Source of the DNA: Geodermatophilus poikilotrophus
GTDB taxonomy: Bacteria; Actinomycetota; Actinomycetes; Mycobacteriales; Geodermatophilaceae
Assembly (NCBI RefSeq): GCF_900111455.1
Contig: NZ_FOIE01000001.1
Location: forward strand, 694,376-758,375
DNA length: 64,000 nucleotides
Direction of reading: 5' to 3'
The position numbers were made by a program, and so were the translations under genes. The notes beneath the pieces are model-generated. The model was not told where the DNA came from. It worked only from the letters and a program-made list of their open reading frames with translations, and did no database searches. This document shows, piece after piece, positions 46,473 through 53,549 of the stretch. Position 1 is the stretch's first letter. Each line of letters opens with the position of its first letter.

Positions 46473-46693
46473 CCGCGGCACGGGGTCTCCTCGCGTCCGG
46501 GGCCCGGGTACCGGGAGCCCGCGCTTGCCGGCACCGGTCGGTGCCCGCCTGGTCGTCACCCGGGGCACCCCATCGCGGAGGAGGGTTGCCGGCCAGCGAG
46601 CCGGGGCTCCGCGCTGGCGCTCATGACCTGCCGGGAGCCTGGCACGCCGTTCCGAATGCCGTCAAACCCGACCGACGTGGTAGGCATTGACCC

Positions 46694-46789
46694 GTGCCCG
46701 CCGTCCCGACCGTCCCCGCCGCGCTGCCGCGGCTGGTCCGGCGCGTGCACGTCGACCTCGGCCGGGTCCGGTCCGCCGCCTGTCGCTGA
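46694..46789 (+). CDS. Sulfur-type leader peptide, 31 aa
   Basis: GTG at 46694 follows a TAGGCA box by seven bases, so leaderless. The product ends LVRRVHVDLGRVRSAACR, which matches the actinobacterial leader peptides with the core R-R-x-H-V-D-L-C-R-V that precede sulfur-assimilation and cysteine-handling genes and are thought to couple ribosome pausing at cysteine codons to downstream expression. Here the first cysteine of the core is glycine, and one cysteine remains next to the stop. CCGGCC (about 46805) and GGCCGG (about 46824) between it and the next gene could form an attenuator stem. The gene behind it is a broken cysteine dioxygenase. Confidence 0.75.
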   Translation: MPAVPTVPAALPRLVRRVHVDLGRVRSAACR

Positions 46790-46854
46790 CGGCGCCCCCG
46801 CCCTGCCGGCCGCCGATCCCCGTGGCCGGGCCGACTCCCCGAGGAGACCCCGTC

Positions 46855-47154
46855 GTGCCCCGGTCCCTGCCGTCCCCTGCCGCCCTGCGCCGGGAGCCGC
46901 TGGAGCGCGCTGCTCCCCCGCGACGCCGCCGCCGATGCCTGGACCCGTCTCTGCACGAGGACCTGTCGCACGCCCAGGTGTGGCTGCTGCCCTGGCTGCC
47001 CGGCCAGGGCACCGGCCTGCACGACCACGGCGGCTCGGCCGGCGCCTCCGCCGTCGTGCGCGGCACGCCGCGGCTGACCGTCATGAACACCTACCGCGTC
47101 CAGGGGCGGGGGCTGGTGCGCACCGGCACCGAGGAGGCCGGCGTCGACTGGTGA
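46855..47154 (+). pseudogene. Cysteine dioxygenase type I, frameshifted and truncated
   Basis: The frame from GTG 46855 (GAGGAG upstream) contains the cupin core AQVWLLPWLPGQGTGLHDHGG with two iron-ligand histidines, but only about 99 residues instead of about 170. The expected helical segment RWSALLPRDAAADAWTRL lies in another frame between about 46905 and 46955; a two-base surplus near CGTCTCTGCAC would restore HEDLSHAQVW. After SAVVRG the sequence departs from the family and ends RVQGRGLVRTGTEEAGVDW, perhaps the tail of another gene joined by deletion. The third iron histidine and the tyrosine are missing. Cysteine oxidation to sulfinate is therefore lost. Confidence 0.75.
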
Positions 47155-47181
47155 GGGCCCCTGCCGGAAGGGGTGCCGCCC

Positions 47182-47781
47182 TCAGGAGACGCGGACGGCG
47201 GAGACGTCGAACTCGATCTGGATGCGGTCGCTGACCAGCACGCCGCCGGTGTCCAGGGGCGTGTTCCAGGTCAGCCCCCAGTCGCTGCGCTTGATCGCCA
47301 GCGCGCCCTCGAAGCCGACCCGCGTGTTGCCGAACGGGTCCTTGGCCGAGCCGGTCAGCGTGAAGTCCACCGACACCGGCCGGGTGGTCTCCCGGATGGT
47401 GAGGTCACCGGTGACCGTGTAGGTCTCCTCGTCGACCTGCTCCACGTCGGTGGAGACGAAGACGATCTCGGGGTACATCTCCACGTCGAGGAAGTCCGCG
47501 GAGCGCAGGTGCGCGTCGCGGTCGGCCTGGCCGGTGTCGATGCTGGCGGTCCGGATGCGCAGCGCCACCGAGCTGGCCGCCGGATCGGCGACGTCGAGGT
47601 GCGCCGTCCCGGCGAAGTCGCCGAACGACCCGCGCACGGTGGTCACCATGGCGTGCCGGGCACGGATCCCGATGCGCGTGTGCGCGACGTCGACCTCGTA
47701 GTCCCCGGTGACGTCGACGAGCGCGCTGGTGGCGGCGTCGAAGTCGGTGGGGTCAGCGTCAGATGCCCGGTGCTTGCCCAC
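47182..47781 (-). CDS. YceI-family lipocalin-like protein
   Basis: 199 aa, GTG behind GGGGGAGGAGG. YceI proteins have an extended beta-barrel that binds polyisoprenoids. The start YEVDVAHTRIGIRARHAMVT, GSFGDFAGTAHLDVADPAAS, DAHLRSADFLDVEMYPEIVF and the end KRSDWGLTWNTPLDTGGVLV are all family-typical. Unlike E. coli YceI there is no signal peptide, as in many actinobacterial members, so it is probably cytosolic. Function unknown. The next 236 bases show no gene. Confidence 0.92.
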   Translation of the reverse strand: MGKHRASDADPTDFDAATSALVDVTGDYEVDVAHTRIGIRARHAMVTTVRGSFGDFAGTAHLDVADPAASSVALRIRTASIDTGQADRDAHLRSADFLDVEMYPEIVFVSTDVEQVDEETYTVTGDLTIRETTRPVSVDFTLTGSAKDPFGNTRVGFEGALAIKRSDWGLTWNTPLDTGGVLVSDRIQIEFDVSAVRVS

Positions 47782-48017
47782 GGTGGCCCTCCTCCCCCTG
47801 CACGCGCTCCATCCTGGCTGATCCCGTCCCGGGGGGACACGTCAGGGTCCCCGCACCGGTCCGTTGCGCAGGTCGCGGCCCCGGCCGGACCGTGCGACGG
47901 GCCCGGGGAGGCGGGCGATCGGGTCCCACGAGGTTGCCCGGCTCCCTGCCGCGGCGGTCGTCCCCGACGGCGCCGGCCCGGGACCCGGAGTCGCCCGTGC
48001 GCGCGGACGCACGCCCC

Positions 48018-48779
48018 TCAGCGACCGCGCCAGACGGGTCGGCGCTTCTCGGCGAAGGCGGCGGCACCCTCCCGGGCGTCCTCGCTGGCGAAGACCGGGG
48101 CGACCAGGTCGGCCTGCCGCGCCCACCCCTCCGTGGTCGTCCAGTCCGCGCTCCCGCGGACCACGGCCTTGGTCGCGGCCAGCGCGAGCGGGCCGTTCGC
48201 CGCGACGGTCGCGGCCAGCGCCAGCGCGCCGTCCAGCGCGCCGCCCTCGGGGGTCACCCGGTTGACCAGGCCGACCTCCGCGGCCCGCCGGGCGTCGATC
48301 GGGTCACCGGTGAGCAGCATCTCCATCGCCACGTTGGCCGGCACCCGCGTCGGCAGCAGCAGCGCACCGCCGCCCGCGGCGACGAGCGACCGCTTCACCT
48401 CCGGCACCCCGAAGCGCGCGGTCTCGGCGGCCACCACGAGGTCGCAGGCGAGGACCAGCTCGAAGCCGCCGGCGAGCGCCCAGCCCTCGACGGCGGCGAT
48501 CAGCGGCTTGCGGGGCGGGGTCTGGGTGATGCCGCACAGCCCGCGGCCCTCGATGGCCGGGCTCTCCCCGCGCAGGAACGCCTTGAGGTCCATGCCGGCG
48601 GAGAAGGTGCCGCCGGCGCCGGTGAGGACGCCGACCCGCAGCTCGTCGTCGGCGTCCAGCTCGTCGACCGCCGCGGCCACCGTCTCCGCGACGGTCCGGT
48701 TGAGCGCGTTCCTGGCCTCCGGCCGGTCGATCGTGACGAGCAGGACGCCGTTCCGCCGCTCCACCAGCACCTCGTCCAC
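48018..48779 (-). CDS. Enoyl-CoA hydratase/isomerase family (crotonase)
   Basis: 253 aa, GTG start. Crotonase fold motifs: VLLVTIDRPEARNALNRTVA, oxyanion-hole GAGGTFSAGMDLKAFLRG, AAVEGWALAGGFELVLACDL, and FGVPEVKRSLVAAGGGALLL. One of the two hydratase glutamates is present in PEVKRS and the other position reads WALAGGFE, so hydratase or isomerase activity is possible. It lies nine bases behind the CaiB-like gene, so the pair forms an operon acting on CoA thioesters. Confidence 0.9.
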   Translation of the reverse strand: MDEVLVERRNGVLLVTIDRPEARNALNRTVAETVAAAVDELDADDELRVGVLTGAGGTFSAGMDLKAFLRGESPAIEGRGLCGITQTPPRKPLIAAVEGWALAGGFELVLACDLVVAAETARFGVPEVKRSLVAAGGGALLLPTRVPANVAMEMLLTGDPIDARRAAEVGLVNRVTPEGGALDGALALAATVAANGPLALAATKAVVRGSADWTTTEGWARQADLVAPVFASEDAREGAAAFAEKRRPVWRGR

Positions 48780-48788
48780 CGAACCTCC

Positions 48789-49943
48789 TCAGTCCGCCTG
48801 GACCACGGCGCCGGCCTCCAGCAGGCCGGTCACCTCGTCCTCGCCGAAGCCCCACCCGGCCAGCGCCGTGCGGGTGTCCTGGCCGGGCGCGCGCGGCTCC
48901 CCGCGCACCGCACCCGGGGTGCGCGAGAAGCGCGGCGCCGGCGCGGGCTCCGGGTGGCCGCCGCGGTCGGCGAAGGTGCCGCGGGCGGCCAGGTGGGGGT
49001 GCGACGGCGCCTCGGTCAGCCCGAGGACCGGCGTCACGCAGGCGTCGGTGCCGGCGAAGGCCTCGGCCCACTCGTCGCGGGTGCGGGTGGCGAAGGCGGC
49101 GGCGATCCGCTCGCGCTGCTCCGGCCAGCGGGCGACGTCGAGCTGGCCGCCGTGCGCGTCGGGGTCGAGGCCCAGCCCCGCGAGCAGCTGCGCGTGGAAC
49201 TGCGGCTCGATGGCGCCGACGGCGACGTGCCGGCCGTCGGCGCAGGCGTAGGTGCCGTAGAACGGCGCGGCGCCGTCGAGCAGGTTGGCCGCCCGGCGGT
49301 CCTGCCAGCGGCCGGCGCCGAGCAGGCCGTAGACCATCGTGACCAGCGAGCTGGCGCCGTCCACCATGGCCGCGTCGACCACCTGGCCGCGCCCGCTGAT
49401 CTGCCGCTCGAGCAGCGCGGCGAGCACGCCGACGACGAGGAACAGCGCGCCGCCGCCGAAGTCGGCGACGGCGTTGAGCGGCGGGACCGGCGCCTCCGCC
49501 GTCCCGATGGCGTGCAGCGCGCCGGTCAGGCCCAGGTAGTTGATGTCGTGCCCCGCGCGGTCGGCGAGCGGGCCGTCCTGGCCCCAGCCGGTCATCCGCG
49601 CGTACACCAGCCGCGGGTTGCGGGCCCAGCACTCGTCCGGGCCGACGCCGAGCCGCTCGGTGACCCCGGGCCGCAGCCCCTCGACCAGCACGTCGGCGCT
49701 CTCCACCAGGCGGAGGACGACGTCGCGGCCGGCCGGGCTCTTGAGGTCGACGGCCACCGACGGGCGGCTGCGGTTCAGCGCGTCCCGCTCCGGTGGCACC
49801 AGCTGCGTGCCGCCGCCGGGACGGTCCACGCGGACGACGTCGGCGCCCAGCTCGGCCAGCAGCAGGCAGGCGTAGGGCACGGGCCCCAGGCCGGCCAGCT
49901 CGACGACGCGGATCCCCGCCAGGGGGCCGGAGGGCGGCAGCAC
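48789..49943 (-). CDS. CaiB/BaiF family CoA-transferase, alpha-methylacyl-CoA racemase type
   Basis: 384 aa from GTG at 49943; the TAGGTT box seven bases upstream overrules the TTG at 49952. The N-terminal LAGIRVVELAGLGPVPYACL ... ELGADVVRVDRPGG, the SPAGRDVVLRLVESADVLVE segment with the conserved catalytic aspartate further on (AGHDINYLGLTGAL), and the end GEDEVTGLL fit alpha-methylacyl-CoA racemases, which epimerise 2-methyl branched acyl-CoA in sterol side-chain or branched fatty acid breakdown. The crotonase downstream and icmF nearby fit branched-acid metabolism. Confidence 0.9.
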   Translation of the reverse strand: MLPPSGPLAGIRVVELAGLGPVPYACLLLAELGADVVRVDRPGGGTQLVPPERDALNRSRPSVAVDLKSPAGRDVVLRLVESADVLVEGLRPGVTERLGVGPDECWARNPRLVYARMTGWGQDGPLADRAGHDINYLGLTGALHAIGTAEAPVPPLNAVADFGGGALFLVVGVLAALLERQISGRGQVVDAAMVDGASSLVTMVYGLLGAGRWQDRRAANLLDGAAPFYGTYACADGRHVAVGAIEPQFHAQLLAGLGLDPDAHGGQLDVARWPEQRERIAAAFATRTRDEWAEAFAGTDACVTPVLGLTEAPSHPHLAARGTFADRGGHPEPAPAPRFSRTPGAVRGEPRAPGQDTRTALAGWGFGEDEVTGLLEAGAVVQAD

Positions 49944-49999
49944 GGCCGCCAACCTAGCAACGCCCGGTGGGCCGACAGGGGCCCGAGGACCGCAGCGAC

Positions 50000-50017
50000 G
50001 AGCGGAGCACCCCGCTC
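50000..50017 (-). terminator. Small hairpin at the end of the serine hydrolase gene
   Basis: GAGCGG (50000-50005) and CCGCTC (50012-50017) with a six-base loop. The second arm includes part of the stop codon of the minus-strand hydrolase gene. Confidence 0.4.
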
Positions 50018-51137
50018 AGAGGCAGGCGTACAGGGTCCGCCAGAACTCCTGCGGCCCGTCGTCCGGGCCGCCCATCAACCGGCCGGTGAGCAGCACCGCG
50101 ACCATTTCGCGGGCGGGGTCGGCCCAGGCGCTGGTGCCGGTGCCGCCGTCCCAGCCGAACCGGCCCGGGGTGCACCACGGCTCGGTCTGCTCGACGCAGA
50201 CGCCGGTCTGCAGGCCCCAGGAGACCCCGGGCTCCAGGAAGTCCGCCGCGCCCGCCCGCTGCGCGGGGGTGAGGGCGTCGGCGGTCAGCGCGGCCACCGA
50301 CGCCGGGGACAGCAGCGGAGCGCCGCCGTCGGCCAGCGCGGCCAGGACGGTGAGCACGTCCGGCGCCGTGGAGACCAGGCCGGCCGCCAGGCCCTCGAAC
50401 GCCGGCGGGACGGTGGCGTCGGGGGCGTCGACCGGGACGAGGCCGTCGGGGGTGGTCGCGTGGACGGTCGCCAGCCGGGCGGGGTCGACCGCGGTGAACG
50501 CGGTGTCGGTCAGCCCCAGCGGCCCGGTGACGCGCTCCGCCAGCAGGGCCGCCACCGGCCGGCCGGTGGCGCGCGCGAGCAGCACGCCGAGCACGTCGGC
50601 GGGCAGGTGGTAGAGCCAGACCTCGCCGGGCTGGGCGGCGAGCGGGACCTCCGCCAGCCGGCGCAGGTACTCGTCGGGGGTCAGCGCCGGCGGCCAGGGT
50701 CCGGGGCCGATGCCGCGCTCGTCGATGGCCCGCGCCAGCGGGCTGCCGTCCCAGACCCCGCCGAAGCCGGGCGTGCTGGTGAGCAGGTGCCGCACGGTGA
50801 TCGGCCGCTCGGCGGGCACGGTGTCGGCCAGCGGCCCGGTGCGGTCGCGCAGCACCCGCGGCGCGGCCAGCTCGGGCAGCCACTCCCCCACCGGGTCGTC
50901 GAGGCCCAGCACGCCGTCCTCCCGGAGCGCGAGGGTGAGCGCGCCGGCGACCGGCTTGGTCACCGAGGACATGCGGAACAGCGTGTCCGGGCCCATCGGC
51001 TGCACGTCTCCGGCGGTGGTCGTGCCGCCGCACAACACCTCCGTCGTGCCACGGTGCCGGACCGCGGCGACGAAGCCGGGCAGCAGGCCCTCGTCGACCT
51101 GGCGCTGCAGGAGGTCCCGGACCGGCGCGAGTCTCAT
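50016..51137 (-). CDS. Beta-lactamase-fold serine hydrolase (class C / EstB-like)
   Basis: 373 aa. Nucleophile serine in RMSSVTKPVAGALTLAL (SxxK), the YxN-like motif as YHLPADVLGVLLARATG with tyrosine, and a late GWDGGTGTSAW segment in the place of KTG. No signal peptide, which favours an intracellular esterase or peptidase over a true beta-lactamase. Such proteins (EstB, LACTB-like) cleave esters or D-peptides. Single gene; substrate unknown. Confidence 0.9.
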   Translation of the reverse strand: MRLAPVRDLLQRQVDEGLLPGFVAAVRHRGTTEVLCGGTTTAGDVQPMGPDTLFRMSSVTKPVAGALTLALREDGVLGLDDPVGEWLPELAAPRVLRDRTGPLADTVPAERPITVRHLLTSTPGFGGVWDGSPLARAIDERGIGPGPWPPALTPDEYLRRLAEVPLAAQPGEVWLYHLPADVLGVLLARATGRPVAALLAERVTGPLGLTDTAFTAVDPARLATVHATTPDGLVPVDAPDATVPPAFEGLAAGLVSTAPDVLTVLAALADGGAPLLSPASVAALTADALTPAQRAGAADFLEPGVSWGLQTGVCVEQTEPWCTPGRFGWDGGTGTSAWADPAREMVAVLLTGRLMGGPDDGPQEFWRTLYACL

Positions 51138-51240
51138 GCGTGTGGAGACCCCGGCCGGCCGCCGGACTCATCGGTCCGGACGGCGGCCCCACCGGGGGTG
51201 CACGCGCCGGCGCCGAGGACCCGTGGCCGCGGCGGGAGGT

Positions 51241-52473
51241 TCAGGTCGTGGCGCCGGGCGAGGGCTCGCTCTGCAGGTCGGCCTGCCACAGGTCGGGGCC
51301 GAACACCTCGTACTGGACGTCCCGGGGCGGGATCCCGCGCTCGATCAGCGCACTGCGCACGGCCTGCATGAACGGCAGCGGACCGCACAGGTAGTAGGCC
51401 GCCCCGGCGGGCAGGTCGACCGCGCCGACGTCCATCGTCCCGGCGTGCACGCCGTCGACCGGCAGCGCGCTGTCGGCGCCGGACTCGTACCAGACGTGCA
51501 CCGTGGCGTTCGGCAGTGCGCGGACGTCGTCGAGCACCTGACCGCGCAGGGCGAAGGACGCCTCGTCGCCGTCGGCGTGCAGCAGCGTGATCGGCAGCTC
51601 GGAGCCGGCGTGCCGCAGGTGGGAGAGCATGCCGGCCATCGGGGTGATGCCGATGCCCGCGCTGAGGAACACCGCCGGCCGCCAGTCGTCGAGCACCACG
51701 TCACCGAAGGGCAGGGACAGGGTCAGGGTGTCCCCGACCTGCACGCGGTCGCAGAGGTGGGTGGAGACCTCGCCGTCGGGCTTCCCGGCGCCGCGGACCC
51801 GCTTCACCGAGAACTGGCGGTGCTCCCCGTCGTCGGCGCGCGTCAGGCTGTACTGCCGCGGCTGGTGGACCCCGTCGGGCATGCGCACCTTGACCGACAC
51901 GTACTGCCCCGGCAGGGAGGTCTTGACCAGCCGGTCGTCGACCCGGCGCACCCGGAAGGTGACCACGTCGTCGGTCTCGTCGACCTTCTCCTCGACGCGC
52001 CAGTCCCGCCACACCCGCTCCGGGCGGACCCCGCGCGCGCTGTACAGACCCCGCTCCTGGTGGATCAGGGCATAGGCCATCAGCCAGTACACCTCGTCCC
52101 AGGCGGCGGCGACCTCCGGCGTGACCGCGTCGCCGAGCACGTCGGCGATCGCCCAGAACAGGTTCTCGTGCACCACCTGGTACTGCTCGGGCCGGATGCC
52201 GAGTGAGGCGTGCTTGTGCGCGATCCGGTTCAGCAGCTGCTCGGGCAGCTGCTCCGGGGTCTGCAGCAAGGTGCTGGCGAAGGCTGCCACCGACCCGGCC
52301 AGCGCCACCTGCTGGGTGCCCTCGGCCTGGTTGCCCCGGTTGAACACCCCGTCCAGCAGCTGCGGATGGGCGTCGAACAGGTGCCGGTAGAACCGCTGCG
52401 CGATCTCGCCGATGTGCTCGGCCACCACGGGCAGGGTCGCCTCCACCACCGGACGGGCGCGGTCGGACAACAT
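51241..52473 (-). CDS. hmp: Flavohaemoglobin, nitric oxide dioxygenase
   Basis: 410 aa from ATG at 52473 behind GGGGAGA. It converts NO and O2 to nitrate with NAD(P)H. N-terminal globin (1-140): ARPVVEATLPVVAEHIGEIA, RFYRHLFDAHPQLLDGVFN, proximal-histidine region LNRIAHKHASLGIRPEQYQV. FAD domain (150-260): YVSVKVRMPDGVHQPRQYSL with RQYSL, and GEVSTHLCDRVQVGD. NAD domain (265-400): VFLSAGIGITPMAGMLSHL and YYLCGPLPFMQAVR. Full length and intact. The 264-base upstream region shows no dyad I can assign to NsrR with confidence and no gene. Confidence 0.95.
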   Translation of the reverse strand: MLSDRARPVVEATLPVVAEHIGEIAQRFYRHLFDAHPQLLDGVFNRGNQAEGTQQVALAGSVAAFASTLLQTPEQLPEQLLNRIAHKHASLGIRPEQYQVVHENLFWAIADVLGDAVTPEVAAAWDEVYWLMAYALIHQERGLYSARGVRPERVWRDWRVEEKVDETDDVVTFRVRRVDDRLVKTSLPGQYVSVKVRMPDGVHQPRQYSLTRADDGEHRQFSVKRVRGAGKPDGEVSTHLCDRVQVGDTLTLSLPFGDVVLDDWRPAVFLSAGIGITPMAGMLSHLRHAGSELPITLLHADGDEASFALRGQVLDDVRALPNATVHVWYESGADSALPVDGVHAGTMDVGAVDLPAGAAYYLCGPLPFMQAVRSALIERGIPPRDVQYEVFGPDLWQADLQSEPSPGATT

Positions 52474-52737
52474 GCGGCTCTCCCCTCGTCGTCGTCCTGG
52501 GCCGCGGGAGTCCCGGGCCCGGCCGTGCACCCGTGGACGCCGGGGACGCACCCGGGCGGCCCGTCGCCGCGCCGTGTGCGTGGCCCCGACGTCCTGGCCG
52601 GTCCCGGCGGCCTGGTTCCCGTCCGCGCGGTCTCGGGCGGCACCCTCGTGGCCTGGGTCCCGTGGCCCGGGACGACCGTAGCGACCGCCCCGACCGCCCG
52701 CGATCGGTGGTCCCGGGTCTCCGGCCGACGTCTCCGG

Positions 52738-53541
52738 TCAGGACGGCCGGCAGGCGATCGCCGCCAGCAACCGCGCGCGAGCCGGGCCGAGCGAGGGGCC
52801 GTACCAGGTCAGGTCGCGGCCGGACACCAGCGCGGTGCGGATCCCGGGGAAGGCCTCGGGCCCGTCGTCGGCGGTGAACACGTAGGGCTCGTCGGGGAAC
52901 AGCACGACGTCGGGTCGCGCCGTCCGCACGGCCTCGACCGGCACGTGCGGGTAGCGGTCCGCTCCCGCGCCGAAGACGTTGACCAGCCCGAGCCGGGCGA
53001 GCACGTCACCGGTGAAGGTGCGCGGGCCGACGACCATCCACGGGTCGCGCCACACCGGGACGGCGACCCGCAGCCCGCTCGTGGGCGCGGGCTGCGCCCA
53101 CACCCTCGCGGCGTCCGCCAGCCAGCCGGGCTCACCGACGTCGAGCACCTCGTCGAACAGCCGGCGCATCGAGGCCAGCGCCTCGTCGACCGACTCGATG
53201 ACCGTGACCCACACCGGGACGCCGGCGGCCCGCAGCCGGTCGACGTCCAGCCGCCGGTTCTCCTCCCGGTTGCAGACGACGAGGTCCGGCTCGAGCGCCG
53301 CGATCGCCGCGCGGTCGGGGTTCTTGGTGCCCCGCACGCGGGTCACCGCGAGGCCGGTCGGGTGGGTGCACCAGTCGGTGGCGCCCACCAGCCGCTCGGG
53401 GACGGTGACCGCGAGCGCCTCGGTGAGCGAGGGCACCAGCGACACCACCCGCCGCGGCGGCCGCGGCAGCTCGACCGGGTGGCCGAGGTCATCGGCCCTC
53501 GTGCAGGGGCCCGCCGTGAGCTTGCGAACGGTGGGGGGCAC
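52738..53541 (-). CDS. BtuF-like cobalamin-binding (helical backbone metal receptor) protein
   Basis: 267 aa from GTG at 53541. The fold is that of class III solute-binding proteins: PRRVVSLVPSLTEALAV, GATDWCTHPTGLAVTRVRGTKNPD, DLVVCNREENRRLDVDRLRA, RDPWMVVGPRTFTGDVLARL, RPDVVLFPDEPYVFT. BtuF binds vitamin B12 in the periplasm, but no signal peptide is present here and the protein seems cytosolic. It lies right behind icmF, a B12 enzyme, so a role in holding or sensing cobalamin for the mutase is plausible. Its start and first ~18 codons lie inside hairpin element copy 4, whose AAGGA can act as the ribosome site. Confidence 0.85.
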   Translation of the reverse strand: MPPTVRKLTAGPCTRADDLGHPVELPRPPRRVVSLVPSLTEALAVTVPERLVGATDWCTHPTGLAVTRVRGTKNPDRAAIAALEPDLVVCNREENRRLDVDRLRAAGVPVWVTVIESVDEALASMRRLFDEVLDVGEPGWLADAARVWAQPAPTSGLRVAVPVWRDPWMVVGPRTFTGDVLARLGLVNVFGAGADRYPHVPVEAVRTARPDVVLFPDEPYVFTADDGPEAFPGIRTALVSGRDLTWYGPSLGPARARLLAAIACRPS

Positions 53542-53549
53542 GAGGGTCC
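53494..53549 (-). repeat. 57-base hairpin element, copy 4, with compensatory stem changes
   Basis: On the minus strand it starts in the TAA stop of icmF (AAGGACC...). The outer arms read CCCTCGTGC and GCACGAGGG (nine pairs) instead of CCCCGTCC and GGACGGGG (eight), so pairing is preserved by multiple paired changes. Inner arms are CCGT and ACGG, loop TCGCAAGCTC, linkers again 6 and 9 bases. The element overlaps the start of the next gene. Confidence 0.82.

Noticed and set aside
50016-51137. Antibiotic-resistance beta-lactamase
   Set aside because: No signal peptide and no clear KTG motif; a cytosolic esterase or peptidase of the same fold is more likely.
47763-51371. A 1202-codon plus-strand frame
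   Set aside because: It lies opposite three well-supported minus-strand genes and shows no domain.
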